Assembly: GCA_964610205.1 (NCBI GenBank) | Contig: CAZSVI010000087.1 | Coordinates: 1-16,027, forward strand | Length of the DNA stretch: 16,027 nucleotides | DNA from: CAZSVI01 sp964610205 | GTDB lineage: Bacteria > Bacillota > Clostridia > DSM-8532 | Direction of reading: 5' to 3' | Shown here: positions 6,263 through 13,506 of the stretch, piece after piece | How positions within the stretch are numbered: the first letter of the stretch is position 1 | Layout: every line of letters begins with the position of its first letter | The notes under the pieces: model-generated | What the model was told of the DNA's origin: nothing | What the model saw: the letters and a program-made list of their open reading frames with translations, nothing else | Database searches by the model: none | Position numbers and translations under genes: made by a program

Positions 6263-9225
6263 GGTTGGCTTTGCTCCTCTATGAACCCATACTCTATCTG
6301 TTTACTTCTTAACTCTCTGTTAATATCTTTAACAGCTAGTTCTAAGGAGTCTCTTGCGTTCATTTCACCAAGGACTACCCTGTTCCAAGCATTGTTCGTA
6401 TGGCGGCCGGTAAAGTATCCCCCTAAAACTACGGGTATTTCCTTAGCCCACTCCCACTGTTCCTGGATTACTATTAAATGCTGCTTATTCCAAGGCAGTT
6501 TTGTAAATGCGTTTATATTGGCGGTATTCCATCGGGCCTGGACGCCCATTAATGCTTCTAATTCTCTTCCAAACTGTACCTGGGTCTCATCACTTGTCCA
6601 CCATTTTAATAACTCCCAGGAGACTTCTTTCTTGTCTGACTGACTCATTATAATATCAGCATTAGCTGCTATTCCTCCGGTAGCACGGTTGATCGCGGCA
6701 TTTTCTGTCATATGTCCGGGCAAAGGCGCTATTTCCCATCTTCCCGATAATTCAGGAGCTGCTACTGAAAGCTGGATATAAAGGTTGTAATCCCCTATTC
6801 CCATAGGCATTTCTCCCTGTCTCATACGGTTAAAAAAGCTTGCAGTTATGGGTAAATTATAGTTTGTATAAAGCTCTGCAAGTTCACGGAATGCCTGGTA
6901 GGCTTCCGGTGAATCCAGAGCTGATTTCCTACCCTCATCCTTATAGTACTTTCCTTCTCTTTGAAATAAGAAAGTGCTTAAGTCAGGAGCACAGTAGAAT
7001 TGCATTCCATGCTGGTATAAAACCGGTAATACATGCTGGTACAAGTCTTCCCATGTATCAGGTATTTTAATATCAATTTCGTCTATAATATCCTTGCGAT
7101 AAAATAGTACTTTGAATATCATGGTTTCAGGCAATGCATATATTCCGTCATTGTACTGGAACGGTATCATGATTTTAGGCAAAAATCGCTGCTGTACCTG
7201 TTCAAAATCACAAAACTGTGTTAAATCTACTACAGCATCCCTTATGGCAAATTCAACAGGGGAATTTGTTCCAACACTTAATGCTACATCCGGTGCTTTC
7301 CCGGAACAAATTGAGAGTAAAAGTGCGTTTACCGAACCTGCTTCCAACTGGCCGCTTGGAAGAACATTTATTTTTATTCCAATACCCGTATTGGGTGTAA
7401 AATCCTCATCCGCCATTTCCTTTATTATTTCCGCCCATTCCTTCCCTCTGGATATCCATACATCAATGACTTTATTGGTTTCTATCTGGTCATCATATAC
7501 ACTGCCTACATTATCATAGTCTTTTGTAAATGAAATGAAGAAATTCTGCCAGGTTGCAAGCAATTTCTGAATTATATTGGATCGCCTGTTTTCCCATTCT
7601 TCGTCAGGCGGACCTGCCACGAAATAATCGATAGCCAGGGCATGATCCTGTAAGTTAAGGCTCCATGTTCCCAAACTGTTCAATGCATTATTTAAATCAT
7701 TAAGCTTCATAGGGATAGTATCAGGTTTCTTTACCATCTTCTTCATTTGATCACTAATCATTAAGAAGTTATTTGCCATTGCGGGGTTTTTAGTGGAAAT
7801 TTCCTTAAGTGCTTTTGCCTTAGCTTCCATGCTGCCGGATAACATGATCAAATTTTCAAGCAAATCCGGTATATTCCTGTCCAGCTCATATTCATAGTTT
7901 ACATCCGGCTCACTTCCTGTTAACATAACAATCTGCCTTATAACCCTGGAAAGCAGTAATGCATCTTCATAAATAGATTCAATTACTTCCCTTAATGGTC
8001 CCATTTTTACCGTCATGGTCAGCTCATGTTCGCCTTTTTCCAGAAAAAAAAGATAAGGTTCTCCAGTTGAATCACCTAACACATTCGTCTGCCAATTTAA
8101 ATTATATTGAAATTTATATTCTTTCAGCTCAATAAATGGCACTTTCCCATCAATCGCAATTTGCCTGTAAACCGGCAGACCCTCCTGATACCACTGTCCT
8201 ACCCTCATGCCTATTTTGTACAGGCCATCTTCCGGAACGTCGAATTTCCATGTGATGGACTGGTTTCCACTTCTCCAGCGCCAGCCGCCAATAATATTTA
8301 ATTTTCTGGTTGTGGAAGAAGAAGGATAAGTTAACGGGTCGCCATCACTTTCCCTTCGTATTGTAGGATCACTTTTCCCTTCTGCAGTGCTCTCAGCCTC
8401 AAACCTGACTGTCCGGCTCGCATTTTTATATCCTTTTTGCTTATACTTGTCTAAGACTTCTTCATATGCGGAAATTCTCTCCGGTGATTGAATAACAATA
8501 TCACCTATAGCCATAGGTTCTTCTACATATACCAGCCGGATTTTATGGCTGCCCCTGGTAAAATAAAATTTAAAAGGTTCCGGATACATTCCCTGATGGT
8601 CAGTCAGCGCTACGGTTCTCCATGCTTTCTCTTCGATCTGCCTTGGTCTTACTTCATCACCTGTATTATTTACCCTGGGTTCTTCTCTATCTTTCCATAC
8701 CTTATGGAAAGATAGATTATATGCTTCCTTAAAAGGGGTTTCACCATCTATCATGATTGAACGTTGGATAGGATTGCTTGTTCCTCCCAACGGATAGTAT
8801 CCTACTGATATTTCATATAGGCCGTCTTGTGGTATTTCTGCAGTCCATTCATAATATTCTCTATCTTCCTCCCACACCAATGCGTTTTTCTTTCCTGCCA
8901 CTTCCGCAAATATCGGGGTATTTTCTTCTGAATGTGAAGTAAGTGACTGTGAATCCAATATAAGTTCCAAATCCTTTGCCAATTCATATTCTTTTTCTAC
9001 ATACTCTTTCAATAAATCAGAATACGATCTTTCTTCCTCGATCTGTACGCTGCCATAAATATCTGTATCATTATTACTATTGGATGTAGCTTTATTTACT
9101 TTAAATTTCTCGCTTAATTTTAATTTTATAGCCGGCTCAGCCTGTGGATTTAATGGAGCTATAGATGTCAGCAAAACTATGACTAGTAAAATACTCATGT
9201 GTTTATACATATATGTACGTTTCAA
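6259..9225 (-). CDS. Large multidomain solute-binding protein with two carbohydrate-binding-like domains
   Basis: A 988-residue exported protein, more than twice the usual SBP length. Residues 1-29 form a signal peptide (hydrophobic 10-24, likely cut at PQA|EP) without a lipobox cysteine. Two beta-rich segments at about 105-248 and 272-410 share a pattern: YYEWTAEIPQDGLYEISVGY with MIDG, and SITWKFDVPEDGLYKIGMRV with AIDG, each closing with a G(S/E)H strand (GSHKIRL, GEHELTM). They look like a duplicated galactose-binding-type (CBM6/35-like) domain. A helical region spans 412-605, and residues 610-975 form a type 1 extracellular SBP domain (GKAPDVALSVG, YALPETMIFKVLFYRKD). The start is TTG at 9225, backed by GAGGGG nine bases upstream; ATGs further in lie too far away. 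It is translationally coupled to the MalF-type permease. It probably captures a complex glycan or long oligosaccharide at the cell surface. Confidence 0.88.
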   Translation of the reverse strand: MKRTYMYKHMSILLVIVLLTSIAPLNPQAEPAIKLKLSEKFKVNKATSNSNNDTDIYGSVQIEEERSYSDLLKEYVEKEYELAKDLELILDSQSLTSHSEENTPIFAEVAGKKNALVWEEDREYYEWTAEIPQDGLYEISVGYYPLGGTSNPIQRSIMIDGETPFKEAYNLSFHKVWKDREEPRVNNTGDEVRPRQIEEKAWRTVALTDHQGMYPEPFKFYFTRGSHKIRLVYVEEPMAIGDIVIQSPERISAYEEVLDKYKQKGYKNASRTVRFEAESTAEGKSDPTIRRESDGDPLTYPSSSTTRKLNIIGGWRWRSGNQSITWKFDVPEDGLYKIGMRVGQWYQEGLPVYRQIAIDGKVPFIELKEYKFQYNLNWQTNVLGDSTGEPYLFFLEKGEHELTMTVKMGPLREVIESIYEDALLLSRVIRQIVMLTGSEPDVNYEYELDRNIPDLLENLIMLSGSMEAKAKALKEISTKNPAMANNFLMISDQMKKMVKKPDTIPMKLNDLNNALNSLGTWSLNLQDHALAIDYFVAGPPDEEWENRRSNIIQKLLATWQNFFISFTKDYDNVGSVYDDQIETNKVIDVWISRGKEWAEIIKEMADEDFTPNTGIGIKINVLPSGQLEAGSVNALLLSICSGKAPDVALSVGTNSPVEFAIRDAVVDLTQFCDFEQVQQRFLPKIMIPFQYNDGIYALPETMIFKVLFYRKDIIDEIDIKIPDTWEDLYQHVLPVLYQHGMQFYCAPDLSTFLFQREGKYYKDEGRKSALDSPEAYQAFRELAELYTNYNLPITASFFNRMRQGEMPMGIGDYNLYIQLSVAAPELSGRWEIAPLPGHMTENAAINRATGGIAANADIIMSQSDKKEVSWELLKWWTSDETQVQFGRELEALMGVQARWNTANINAFTKLPWNKQHLIVIQEQWEWAKEIPVVLGGYFTGRHTNNAWNRVVLGEMNARDSLELAVKDINRELRSKQIEYGFIEEQSQP

Positions 9226-9265
9226 AAAACATTACCCCTCTTATTCTTTATGTGTATTATGTATG

Positions 9266-9305
9266 ATTCTGGTGCAAAGATTTACTTATAACTTTGCACC
9301 AGAAT
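9266..9305 (-). promoter_or_regulatory. Perfect intercistronic stem-loop between the two SBP genes
   Basis: ATTCTGGTGCAAAG (9266-9279) is perfectly complementary to CTTTGCACCAGAAT (9292-9305), giving a 14-bp stem with a 12-base loop. No U-run follows on either strand, so it is a poor intrinsic terminator. It begins 25 bases after the lipoprotein SBP stop and ends about 40 bases before the TTG start of the 988-aa SBP. An RNA-stabilising or partial attenuation hairpin is likely, allowing more lipoprotein than downstream product; that role is inferred. Confidence 0.75.
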
Positions 9306-9329
9306 ACATCGGAATATGAGTTTTATGTT

Positions 9330-11045
9330 CTACTTAGCATATCCCTTATATCTCTTATAAGCTTCGTTGTAAATTCTTAATGCTTCATCAAGACCCATCT
9401 TCTTAATTTGCGCAACAAAATCATCATACTTATCAAGAGACTCCTCCCCTGTAATGAAAGCAGATATTTTATCACCCACATAACCTGAACCTACATATTT
9501 TTGTATTTCATCCATTATTGCCTTTCCTTTTTCAAGCTCATCTTCCTTAAAATGCAATTTAGGTAATGGTGCCTCTACTATTCCAGTCTCCTTGTATAAA
9601 TCCCATGCGTCTACTACCTCGGGATATTCCTTCATCAGCTGGATAGAACAATCCCACCTGATTATTGTTGGCAATACCAGGCCTGCTCCTTCTATAGCTG
9701 CAGCAGATGACGGATCCAGACCATCCGGATTTTTCATAATAAGGTCACTGTAAACAGGTTTTCCATCAACAATATTATAATGGACGCCGTCAACTCCATA
9801 AGTTGCTAACTTAATACCTTCCTCACTATATAAGAAATCCAGATACTTTATAGTTTCTACAGGATAATTATTGAAGGATGTAATAGCAGCAGCTCCAGGT
9901 ACAACAAGTGACCCTGCTGTACTTGTATCTTTAAAACGTTTTCCATCAGCTCCCTTTAAAGGCAGCATAGGTACAAAGGCATAGCTTTCATCAATTTTTA
10001 CTAACTCATTATTAGCTTTACAAATACCGCTCATCGGCCATACATACATCATACCAAGCCGATTGGCCGATACCATGGAAGCCCATCTTTCTTTACTTTC
10101 ACCCGGTCGGAATTCATTATCAATCAATTCTTCCTTATACAGCTTGTTTAAAAACGCCATACCTTCTTTCCATGACTGTTCTACAGGACCATACTTTATT
10201 GTATCATCAGTTTCATCCACATAAAGGGATATATGAGCGCCAAATGCATTAATGAAAGGCATAACACGAAGAAACGGACCACCCTGAAATCCAAAGGGGA
10301 TTTCATCCTCCTGGTTATTTCCATTAGGGTCGTTCTTTCTGAATGCCTTTAATACATTGTACAATTCATCAATCGTCTCAGGTGCTTTCAGGTTCAAAGT
10401 TTTAAGCCAGTCTTCTCTGACGGCAAATACACTGCCTACAGTATTTGTAGAATCCAGGATGGGAACACTGTATATATTTCCATCCGATGCTGTCATTTCA
10501 GACCAAACGTTTTGTGTAAAGGGTAGAATTTCTCCTGAACGGGGATCGTCAAATGCTTTTTTTATATTGGGAGCATGCTGTTCAATTAAATCCTGTAATG
10601 GAATAAATGAACCTTCCATCCCATACATGTCAAACGGTTCACCCTCATTTTTTATAGCAACTATGTCAAAGCGTTCTTTGGCTGCCATGGCAGCAGTAAA
10701 TCTCTCCTCAGCATTGTCGTAGGGTAATACCTCAATATCAAGATGAACATTGGTTAATCTCTCCAGTTCCTGATATACCGGATCATCGCTGCTGGGCACA
10801 GCGTCCGGGTTACTTCCCTGGTACATTAGAATTTTCAGTGTCAGCTTTTCTTTTAAAACAGGCTCGGTTTTATTGATATCGGATTCTTCATCCGTGGTTT
10901 TACTATCTTCCGCAGTTTTACTTTCCTCTGTAGTAATATTTTTGCCTGCATCTGTACCGTCCGCTTCTTTCTCGCCACATGCAGTGAAAAGCATGGACAA
11001 AACAAGAATTACAGCAACAATAAGCAATCGTTTTCTCTTCTTCAT
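9330..11045 (-). CDS. Lipoprotein extracellular solute-binding protein (LplA/YtcQ-like)
   Basis: A 571-residue sugar-binding lipoprotein. The signal peptide MKKRKRLLIVAVILVLSM ends in the lipobox LFTAC, with Cys23 the lipidation site. A 40-residue Thr/Ser/Glu/Asp-rich linker follows, then a two-lobed SBP domain starting near KLTLKILMYQGSNPDAVPSS. Later landmarks are AIKNEGEPFDMYG, LYNVLKAFRKNDPNGN and YLDFLYSEEGIKLATYGVDG. Length and the last motif fit the long LplA/YtcQ group that usually works with YteP/YtcP-type permeases. The frame opens with a TTG at 11060, but GGAGG lies between it and the ATG at 11045, eight bases before that ATG, so 11045 is the start. In this operon the adjacent permeases are MalF/MalG-type and coupled to another SBP, so its permease partner is uncertain. 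Confidence 0.9.
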   Translation of the reverse strand: MKKRKRLLIVAVILVLSMLFTACGEKEADGTDAGKNITTEESKTAEDSKTTDEESDINKTEPVLKEKLTLKILMYQGSNPDAVPSSDDPVYQELERLTNVHLDIEVLPYDNAEERFTAAMAAKERFDIVAIKNEGEPFDMYGMEGSFIPLQDLIEQHAPNIKKAFDDPRSGEILPFTQNVWSEMTASDGNIYSVPILDSTNTVGSVFAVREDWLKTLNLKAPETIDELYNVLKAFRKNDPNGNNQEDEIPFGFQGGPFLRVMPFINAFGAHISLYVDETDDTIKYGPVEQSWKEGMAFLNKLYKEELIDNEFRPGESKERWASMVSANRLGMMYVWPMSGICKANNELVKIDESYAFVPMLPLKGADGKRFKDTSTAGSLVVPGAAAITSFNNYPVETIKYLDFLYSEEGIKLATYGVDGVHYNIVDGKPVYSDLIMKNPDGLDPSSAAAIEGAGLVLPTIIRWDCSIQLMKEYPEVVDAWDLYKETGIVEAPLPKLHFKEDELEKGKAIMDEIQKYVGSGYVGDKISAFITGEESLDKYDDFVAQIKKMGLDEALRIYNEAYKRYKGYAK

Positions 11046-11082
11046 AATAGTTTCCTCCAATTTAAATATTATTTGTAACCAA

Positions 11083-11103
11083 ACAGCGGAAATAAGCCGC
11101 TGT
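11083..11103 (-). promoter_or_regulatory. Short stem-loop upstream of the lipoprotein SBP gene
   Basis: ACAGCGG (11083-11089) pairs with CCGCTGT (11097-11103) around a 7-base loop. On the minus strand it is followed by TTTGGTT and then an AT-rich stretch leading to the GGAGG ribosome site at about 11054-11058. It could be a weak terminator or attenuator between the beta-helix gene and the SBP gene; the U-run is poor. Confidence 0.5.
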
Positions 11104-11147
11104 ATTTACTGTTTATAGCATGGGAAGCTTAAGCTGTGCCTGCAATT

Positions 11148-11197
11148 CCGCCACGCCACTTTCGCAGTTTAAAACCGGAATAATGACTGGCAGGCGG
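11148..11197 (-). promoter_or_regulatory. Interrupted stem-loop just after the beta-helix gene
   Basis: CCGCCACGCCA (11148-11158) pairs with TGGCAGGCGG (11188-11197) as two short GC-rich helices (5 bp and 4 bp) separated by a small internal loop, closing a 29-base loop. It starts eight bases beyond the TAG stop of the beta-helix gene on the minus strand. There is no U-run. Together with the hairpin at 11083-11103 it makes most of the 160-bp gap structured. A palindrome AGCTTAAGCT (11126-11135) lies between them. Transcript processing or partial termination is plausible but unproven. Confidence 0.45.
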
Positions 11198-11205
11198 TAT
11201 AACTC

Positions 11206-13083
11206 CTAATATTCCAGTTCTATTGTGTATATACGCGATTCTCCTAATATGGAAGGCATGGCAGGTATAATGTGTAATGTCCCGCAGTCTCTTACATGTA
11301 TATTGTAAAGTGTATCCGGGACCTCAGTGTTATCCGGATCAAAGGAACATAAAATTTGGCCGTCATAACTGCTGCCCGTGTTTACTATGATATCTTCCAG
11401 ATATACTTCAGGGCTGCCTGCATAATACATACTGGTTGCAGGCATCATATTGAAATATGTATTCTCCAGTTCAGTATCATTAACGCCTGTTATGTGTAAA
11501 CCATCTACCGCTATAAAATCAGGTAATCTCTGCATTGTATATTCTTCCGCAACATCGTGATCTATATCATATATATTTACTACACCGATATCATCATCCA
11601 ATACTAATTCCACATTTTCTATTATTAAGTTTGGATTATACAGAGTAGCTTCATGATTGAATTCGGTCTGATTGATACGGTAGAAAGTGAAATCATTATT
11701 TGCTTCATCGCCGGTGTATGTTACTGTTGTATTTATAATTGCAACTTCACCTTTAATAGAGGGGGTATCCGATCTTCTGTATACCAGTATGCGGTAATCT
11801 GTTATTACATTGCAGTTTCTGATTGTCAAGTCATCCCCGGCAAACGCAAATACTCTTCCTCCCTCTTCAGCCTCTACAGTAGCATTTTCTACTACATAGT
11901 TATATCCCCAATGGCTGTCAATAGTTCCGCCGTAACCTTTATAACTTCCACCGTCAATAGTTGTGCAATTGTCCCCATTGCCTGTTACTGCATGACGTGT
12001 ATTACTAATCACAACATCATTTAAGGTTGTATAAAGGGTTTTAATTGCTGATACGCCATAGCCTAACCCATCAAGCATAAAACCTCTGATTGTAGAATTA
12101 TTTAGAGTTACGTTGACAGTATATCCTATATTTATCCCCGTCCTCTGACCATAAACTTTACTCAGGTTTTCATTATCTATAGCAAGTCCGTTAAATGTCA
12201 CATCGCTTCTTTCAACCTTCACAATCGCTTTACCGCCATTTGTTATAGCGTTATCAATACACATTATATCAAGCCCATCTATTGTTATTGGACACTCTGG
12301 CTCAAATACAATAAGCCGCAGCTTGGATTTGTCATTATAACCTATTGCCAGGCCTTCTATAAGTTGACCATTACTATTTATCCTGTTTATTTCTTCCTTG
12401 TAATAGTATCCATTGGAGGGAGGATTGTTTCTCTTTATAATTTTCTCTTGTGAATCTAGTATTACATCGCTACCCACAAATTCTGCTATTTCGGGTATAT
12501 AAGTGGTACCTTTCGCAAGACTTACGCTAATAGCGGTTCCGGGAATTATTAGGTACTCCCCGTTGCGAGGTACAATAAATAGTGGCGTGGTTCCTTTATT
12601 TGAAGTATATATCGTTCCTGTACATGATACATCTGTTTTAATTTCCACACCACTATCAACATAATAATTTCCGTTAGGTATTACTACATCATAACTATTG
12701 CTGTATGCATAATCGAAAGCATCTATAAAGGCTTGTGTACTGTCTATGTAGACATCAGTAGTTATTGAACTGCCACAACTCTTGTTGAGTGTTATATTAC
12801 ACCCATTAATAGCTGTAATTTGAGCCATCAGGTCTATACCCGGGCTTCCGGTTTGCGCTCCATTGGCAATTCTCACATTATCACCTACGCATAAATTACC
12901 AATGCCACCTGTAGCAGCAATAACACTGGTACCGTTAAGTTGGCATTGTACTGGCGCTCCAAAGTCTTTTGCTCCAAAATCAGTTACATTTACGACACTT
13001 GCAAATACAATGTTTGTTCCTGTAATTGATACTGAAAAAATAATAACAGCAATCATGAGCTGTAGAATTTTTTTACGTTTCAT
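11206..13083 (-). CDS. Secreted parallel beta-helix (pectate-lyase-3-like) protein
   Basis: A 625-residue secreted protein and the first gene of the left operon. The signal peptide is residues 1-29 (MKRKKILQLMIAVIIFSVSI, cut near VFA|SV). The mature N-terminus VVNVTDFGAKD, then DSTQAFIDAFDYA (114-126) and VVIPNGNYYV (133-142), are the opening signature of Pectate_lyase_3-type right-handed beta-helices. The two halves are separated by about 70 residues (FGAPVQ to VYI) that look like a small beta insert. Repeating short strands and turns continue to about 600. RHAVTGNG (363-370) and DSHWGYN (389-395) resemble motifs I associate with phage-tailspike-like helices. No GH28 catalytic set is recognised, so enzyme activity is open: lyase, epimerase, hydrolase or glycan binder. 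Eleven cysteines is unusual for an exported protein. The ATG at 13083 has a perfect AAGGAGGT ribosome site eight bases upstream, so I reject the longer frame from 13155. Confidence 0.82.
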   Translation of the reverse strand: MKRKKILQLMIAVIIFSVSITGTNIVFASVVNVTDFGAKDFGAPVQCQLNGTSVIAATGGIGNLCVGDNVRIANGAQTGSPGIDLMAQITAINGCNITLNKSCGSSITTDVYIDSTQAFIDAFDYAYSNSYDVVIPNGNYYVDSGVEIKTDVSCTGTIYTSNKGTTPLFIVPRNGEYLIIPGTAISVSLAKGTTYIPEIAEFVGSDVILDSQEKIIKRNNPPSNGYYYKEEINRINSNGQLIEGLAIGYNDKSKLRLIVFEPECPITIDGLDIMCIDNAITNGGKAIVKVERSDVTFNGLAIDNENLSKVYGQRTGINIGYTVNVTLNNSTIRGFMLDGLGYGVSAIKTLYTTLNDVVISNTRHAVTGNGDNCTTIDGGSYKGYGGTIDSHWGYNYVVENATVEAEEGGRVFAFAGDDLTIRNCNVITDYRILVYRRSDTPSIKGEVAIINTTVTYTGDEANNDFTFYRINQTEFNHEATLYNPNLIIENVELVLDDDIGVVNIYDIDHDVAEEYTMQRLPDFIAVDGLHITGVNDTELENTYFNMMPATSMYYAGSPEVYLEDIIVNTGSSYDGQILCSFDPDNTEVPDTLYNIHVRDCGTLHIIPAMPSILGESRIYTIELEY

Positions 13084-13121
13084 AAGAAATGACCTCCTTA
13101 ATTTTAATATAAAACGGTTAA

Positions 13122-13139
13122 AAAATGTGCACACATCTT
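13122..13139 (-). promoter_or_regulatory. Candidate operator of the left operon
   Basis: On the minus strand it reads AAGATGTGTGCACATTTT. The arms ATGTG and CACAT are perfectly complementary around a TG centre, and 7 of 8 positions pair across the full 18 bp. It lies at about +11 to +28 from the predicted transcription start, a position suited to a repressor roadblock. It matches the element at 13400-13417 at 15 of 18 positions in mirror orientation. Confidence 0.6.
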
Positions 13140-13155
13140 TTTTTATACATGCCAT

Positions 13156-13184
13156 ATTGTATTTGGAATAGAAGCTGAAAACAA
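13156..13184 (-). promoter_or_regulatory. Sigma-A-type promoter of the left operon
   Basis: On the minus strand, TTGTTT (13184-13179), a 17-bp spacer and TACAAT (13161-13156) match the housekeeping consensus well. The predicted start is near 13149, giving a leader of about 66 bases before the ATG at 13083. It is the only good promoter seen for the nine-gene leftward set. Confidence 0.7.
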
Positions 13185-13358
13185 TGCTAATTTATACAGG
13201 CGTAAATATTGTTATTTTGATGGACGATTCAAATTAAAGCGGCTCCCAAACCGTTATTAGGGAAAAACCATTATTTATTGAGTTAATTATCTGTATAAGC
13301 TTACAACCGTCATTATTTGTTCAGAATAATAATAATATTTCTCCTGAATAAATCAGCA

Positions 13359-13387
13359 TTGTTTTCAATAATCAACAGGAATATAAT
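13359..13387 (+). promoter_or_regulatory. Sigma-A-type promoter of the right operon
   Basis: TTGTTT (13359-13364), a 17-bp spacer and TATAAT (13382-13387) give a near-consensus promoter. The predicted start is near 13394, about 113 bases before the ATG at 13507. The -35 region sits in the 25-bp block shared, inverted, with the leftward promoter. Confidence 0.75.
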
Positions 13388-13399
13388 TCAAGGCATAAA

Positions 13400-13417
13400 A
13401 AGGTGTGTGCGCATCTT
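13400..13417 (+). promoter_or_regulatory. Candidate operator of the right operon
   Basis: AAGGTGTGTGCGCATCTT, at about +6 to +23 from the predicted start, is the mirror counterpart of the element at 13122-13139 (15 of 18 identical). Its own dyad symmetry is weaker (6 of 8 positions pair). Both copies fit AAGRTGTGTGCRCATYTT. The regulator that binds it is not encoded in the window. Confidence 0.6.
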
Positions 13418-13506
13418 AATATGCTTTTTCAGCGGCTTTTATATTTAACAGTTAACTTAAATGCGGTTTTATAAAATTAAAAAAATATTAGGAGGTTTCA
13501 TTAACC

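Larger units (their letters stand above)
13084..13506. promoter_or_regulatory. Divergent intergenic control region built as an imperfect inverted duplication
   Basis: This 423-bp gap separates the leftward and rightward operons. Reading outward on each side, the order is the same: an AT-rich AATAAYAATATTT tract, a 25-bp block ending CAGCATTGTTTTCA or TAGCATTGTTTTCA, a -10 box, GGCAT, the 18-bp operator-like element, a TTTTATA/AAAATTA leader, and AGGAGG. The 25-bp blocks (13176-13200 and, inverted, 13343-13367) differ at only two positions. The middle (about 13201-13342) has no gene and no recognised riboswitch; a short direct repeat, AACCGT followed by TTATTA-like sequence, occurs near 13249 and 13305. 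Confidence 0.75.

Noticed and set aside
6197..6643. 148-codon plus-strand open frame across the permease/SBP junction
   Set aside because: It runs antisense to two clearly coding, translationally coupled genes, with no family resemblance.
7112..7519. 135-codon plus-strand open frame opposite the large SBP
   Set aside because: It is a shadow of the SBP domain codons on the opposite strand, with no start signal.
9266..9305. Intrinsic terminator call for the perfect hairpin after the left lipoprotein SBP
   Set aside because: No U-run follows the stem on either strand, and genes on both sides read as one operon, so it is kept as an intercistronic stem-loop.
11046..11060. TTG start five codons upstream for the 571-aa SBP
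   Set aside because: The GGAGG ribosome site lies between this TTG and the ATG at 11045, so it can only serve the ATG.
13109..13122. Possible catabolite-response (cre) site around ATAAAACGGTTAAA
   Set aside because: It lacks the TG and CA ends and the YT half of the cre consensus; the match is too weak to call.
13084..13155. 24-codon N-terminal extension of the beta-helix protein
   Set aside because: It would place residues before a clear signal peptide, cover the operator-like element, and ignore the perfect AAGGAGGT site eight bases before the ATG at 13083.
13201..13342. Riboswitch or small RNA in the centre of the divergent region
   Set aside because: It lies upstream of both predicted transcription starts and shows no conserved aptamer-like pairing; it would not be part of either leader.
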